From Amphimedon queenslandica (Eukaryota > Porifera > Demospongiae > Haplosclerida > Niphatidae): DNA of 43,208 nt. Each line of letters begins with the position of its first letter. Within the stretch, counting starts at the first letter, position 1. A program made the translations under genes and the position numbers. Of the stretch, positions 42,061 through 43,208 are shown piece after piece. A model generated the notes under the pieces. The model was not told the origin of the DNA, did not search any database, and was given only the letters and a program-made list of their open reading frames with translations. The stretch is taken from the NCBI RefSeq assembly GCF_000090795.2, contig NW_003546533.1, forward strand, positions 83,712 to 126,919, written 5' to 3'.

Positions 42061-43208
42061 TCATTTTGAAGGTTTTCTGTTTTGTGGGATCGTTAGTGCT
42101 GCAGTAGGCTGACGAGAAGACAAAGGAGTATCAGTTAATGTGTTAGCATGCACTGTCCCCTCCTGGTGGTATGACAAAGATCTCTTAGTGCTCCTACGAC
42201 GAGTGATAGTACCATACATTTCAGCTTGTCTTAGTTCCTAAAGAAGGCGAGAGAAAACATTCAATGTTAGTCTTGTGGAGTTGAATGGTTTTACTTCTGA
42301 TGTGTATTGATGTTCTTGAGGAGAGAGGTCAGGTGAGCTAACATACTGTCGCATAGCTGAAGGAGTCTTCTTAGAATTAGATTTATTATGAGCTGATGGA
42401 GTGTGATCAGTGCTAGCTTCCTTCCATGCATGGAGTAGCTGTCTGGTACTGTTTGCATGTGTTGGGCTCAGTACTGGAGGAGGTTGTGGTTTGGGATTAA
42501 GATTCATCATTGATGCCGAATACTGCATTGATCTATTGTGAGTTGGAGCTGATACAGAATATGGTGGTGGAGGCTCAGGAAGCATGTTTAAAGGTCTTGA
42601 GCCTGGCATTGAGATGCTGTGATTCACAGGATAGCTAGTTAGGGTCTGCTCGGTAACAGAATGACGTGAAGATTTGTTGCTTCCCTTTCCAGTTGTGTTT
42701 CCTCTTCTTATAGTAGCATAAGGATTAGTAGCAGTAAGATAAGCATGATCATGTGCAGTTTTTATCCCTCCTTTGTTAGTTGGGTGCAATAAACTCCGGA
42801 GTTGTTGAAGTACTTCATCTACCATACCTCCACCAGTAGTGGTTGACTATAAGGTTATAAAAACTATCATTATTATTCTTTTATTTACCTTTTCTTTCAG
42901 TTTATCTCTTAGCAGCTCTTCAAGTTGCTGCAAGATCACACTTTCTCTTGCTTGATTTGAAGTCTAAAATGTGTAAACATAAAACAATAAAATTTTAGCA
43001 CATCAATCATGCATGAACATACAGAATGATCTCCAGTAGTAGCAGTAGCTGTTGCATTGTTCTCCACTATAAAATGAGATAGAGATACAATCTACATCAT
43101 AACCTAAGGTACTATAATTACCTTTTCTTGNGCTAGTANATGTATTGATTGATTTCTGAGACTTGTACACTTCTCTTGTAGTCCTTGTGAGTGCATTGGC
43201 TATACTCT
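42061..43208 (-). CDS. Proline/serine-rich coiled-coil protein, 5' partial
   Basis: Exons read 3' to 5': 42061-42237, 42295-42846, 42889-42963, 43023-43066, and 43122 to the right edge. The intron 42238-42294 is only 57 bp. The part visible is helical at first (V-I-L-Q-Q-L-E-E-L-L-R-D-K-L-K-E-K, then M-V-D-E-V-L-Q-Q-L-R-S-L-L), then about 200 residues rich in Ser, Pro, Asn and His with P-E-P-P-P-P-Y-S and Q-Y-V-S-S-P-D-L-S-P, ending in a basic Arg-rich tail (T-R-R-R-S-T-K-R-S). The first visible exon can be read in two frames: one keeps phase with exon 43023-43066, the other is more coiled-coil-like and would need that exon skipped. Two unknown bases (43131 and 43139) add doubt. I do not recognise the family. 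Confidence 0.7.

Noticed and set aside
1..43208. tRNA, rRNA or other structured RNA genes
   Set aside because: I looked for tRNA box A/B patterns and rRNA-like blocks and saw none I could support. A covariance-model scan would be needed to exclude small RNAs.

Overview
The window looks like nuclear DNA of an early-branching animal. It has intron-rich, tightly packed genes on both strands, many introns of 50 to 300 bases, an A/T-rich background and metazoan-type families (TRAF, RalGDS-like, MICAL, HEI10/CCNB1IP1, PRDX6). A demosponge such as Amphimedon is my best guess. That is inference from gene content and style, not from a marker gene.

Layout, left to right: the 3' part of an intronless ankyrin-repeat gene (+, 1-2813); a 10-exon gene for a short tandem-CH actin-binding protein (-, 3101-6947); HEI10/CCNB1IP1, a meiotic crossover RING protein (-, 7237-10162); a 14-bp tandem repeat array in two blocks around an almost pure A/T core (10311-11665); a possible small ORF (+, 11802-11969); a 17-exon gene (-, 12371-25523) whose reading frame joins a MICAL-type flavin monooxygenase to a PUB domain, with a separate TATA-box gene nested in one intron (17484-18182); a stand-alone MICAL-type monooxygenase paralog head-to-head with it (+, 25943-28150); a PRDX6-type peroxiredoxin (+, 28395-29870); an unrecognised 154-aa four-exon gene (-, 29996-30868); a RalGDS/RGL-type exchange factor (+, 31146-37694); mitochondrial ribosomal protein mL50 (-, 37873-39238); a TRAF protein (+, 39408-41831); and the 3' part of a proline-rich coiled-coil gene (-, 42061-43208).

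I rebuilt the spliced genes by hand from GT/AG borders and checked that intron phases keep the frame open through every junction. Three gene pairs are head-to-head over short gaps: the two MICAL genes (419 bp), the 154-aa gene and the RGL gene (277 bp), and mL50 and TRAF (169 bp). Each gap could be a shared promoter.

The introns carry most of the repeats: several MITE families, hAT-like non-autonomous elements, a ~177-bp tandem repeat found in introns of three genes, and long pyrimidine tracts ending at 3' splice sites. The strongest candidate for something new is the MICAL monooxygenase-PUB fusion, which pairs an actin-oxidising enzyme type with a p97/VCP-binding domain type. It sits opposite a paralog that has kept only the enzyme domain.
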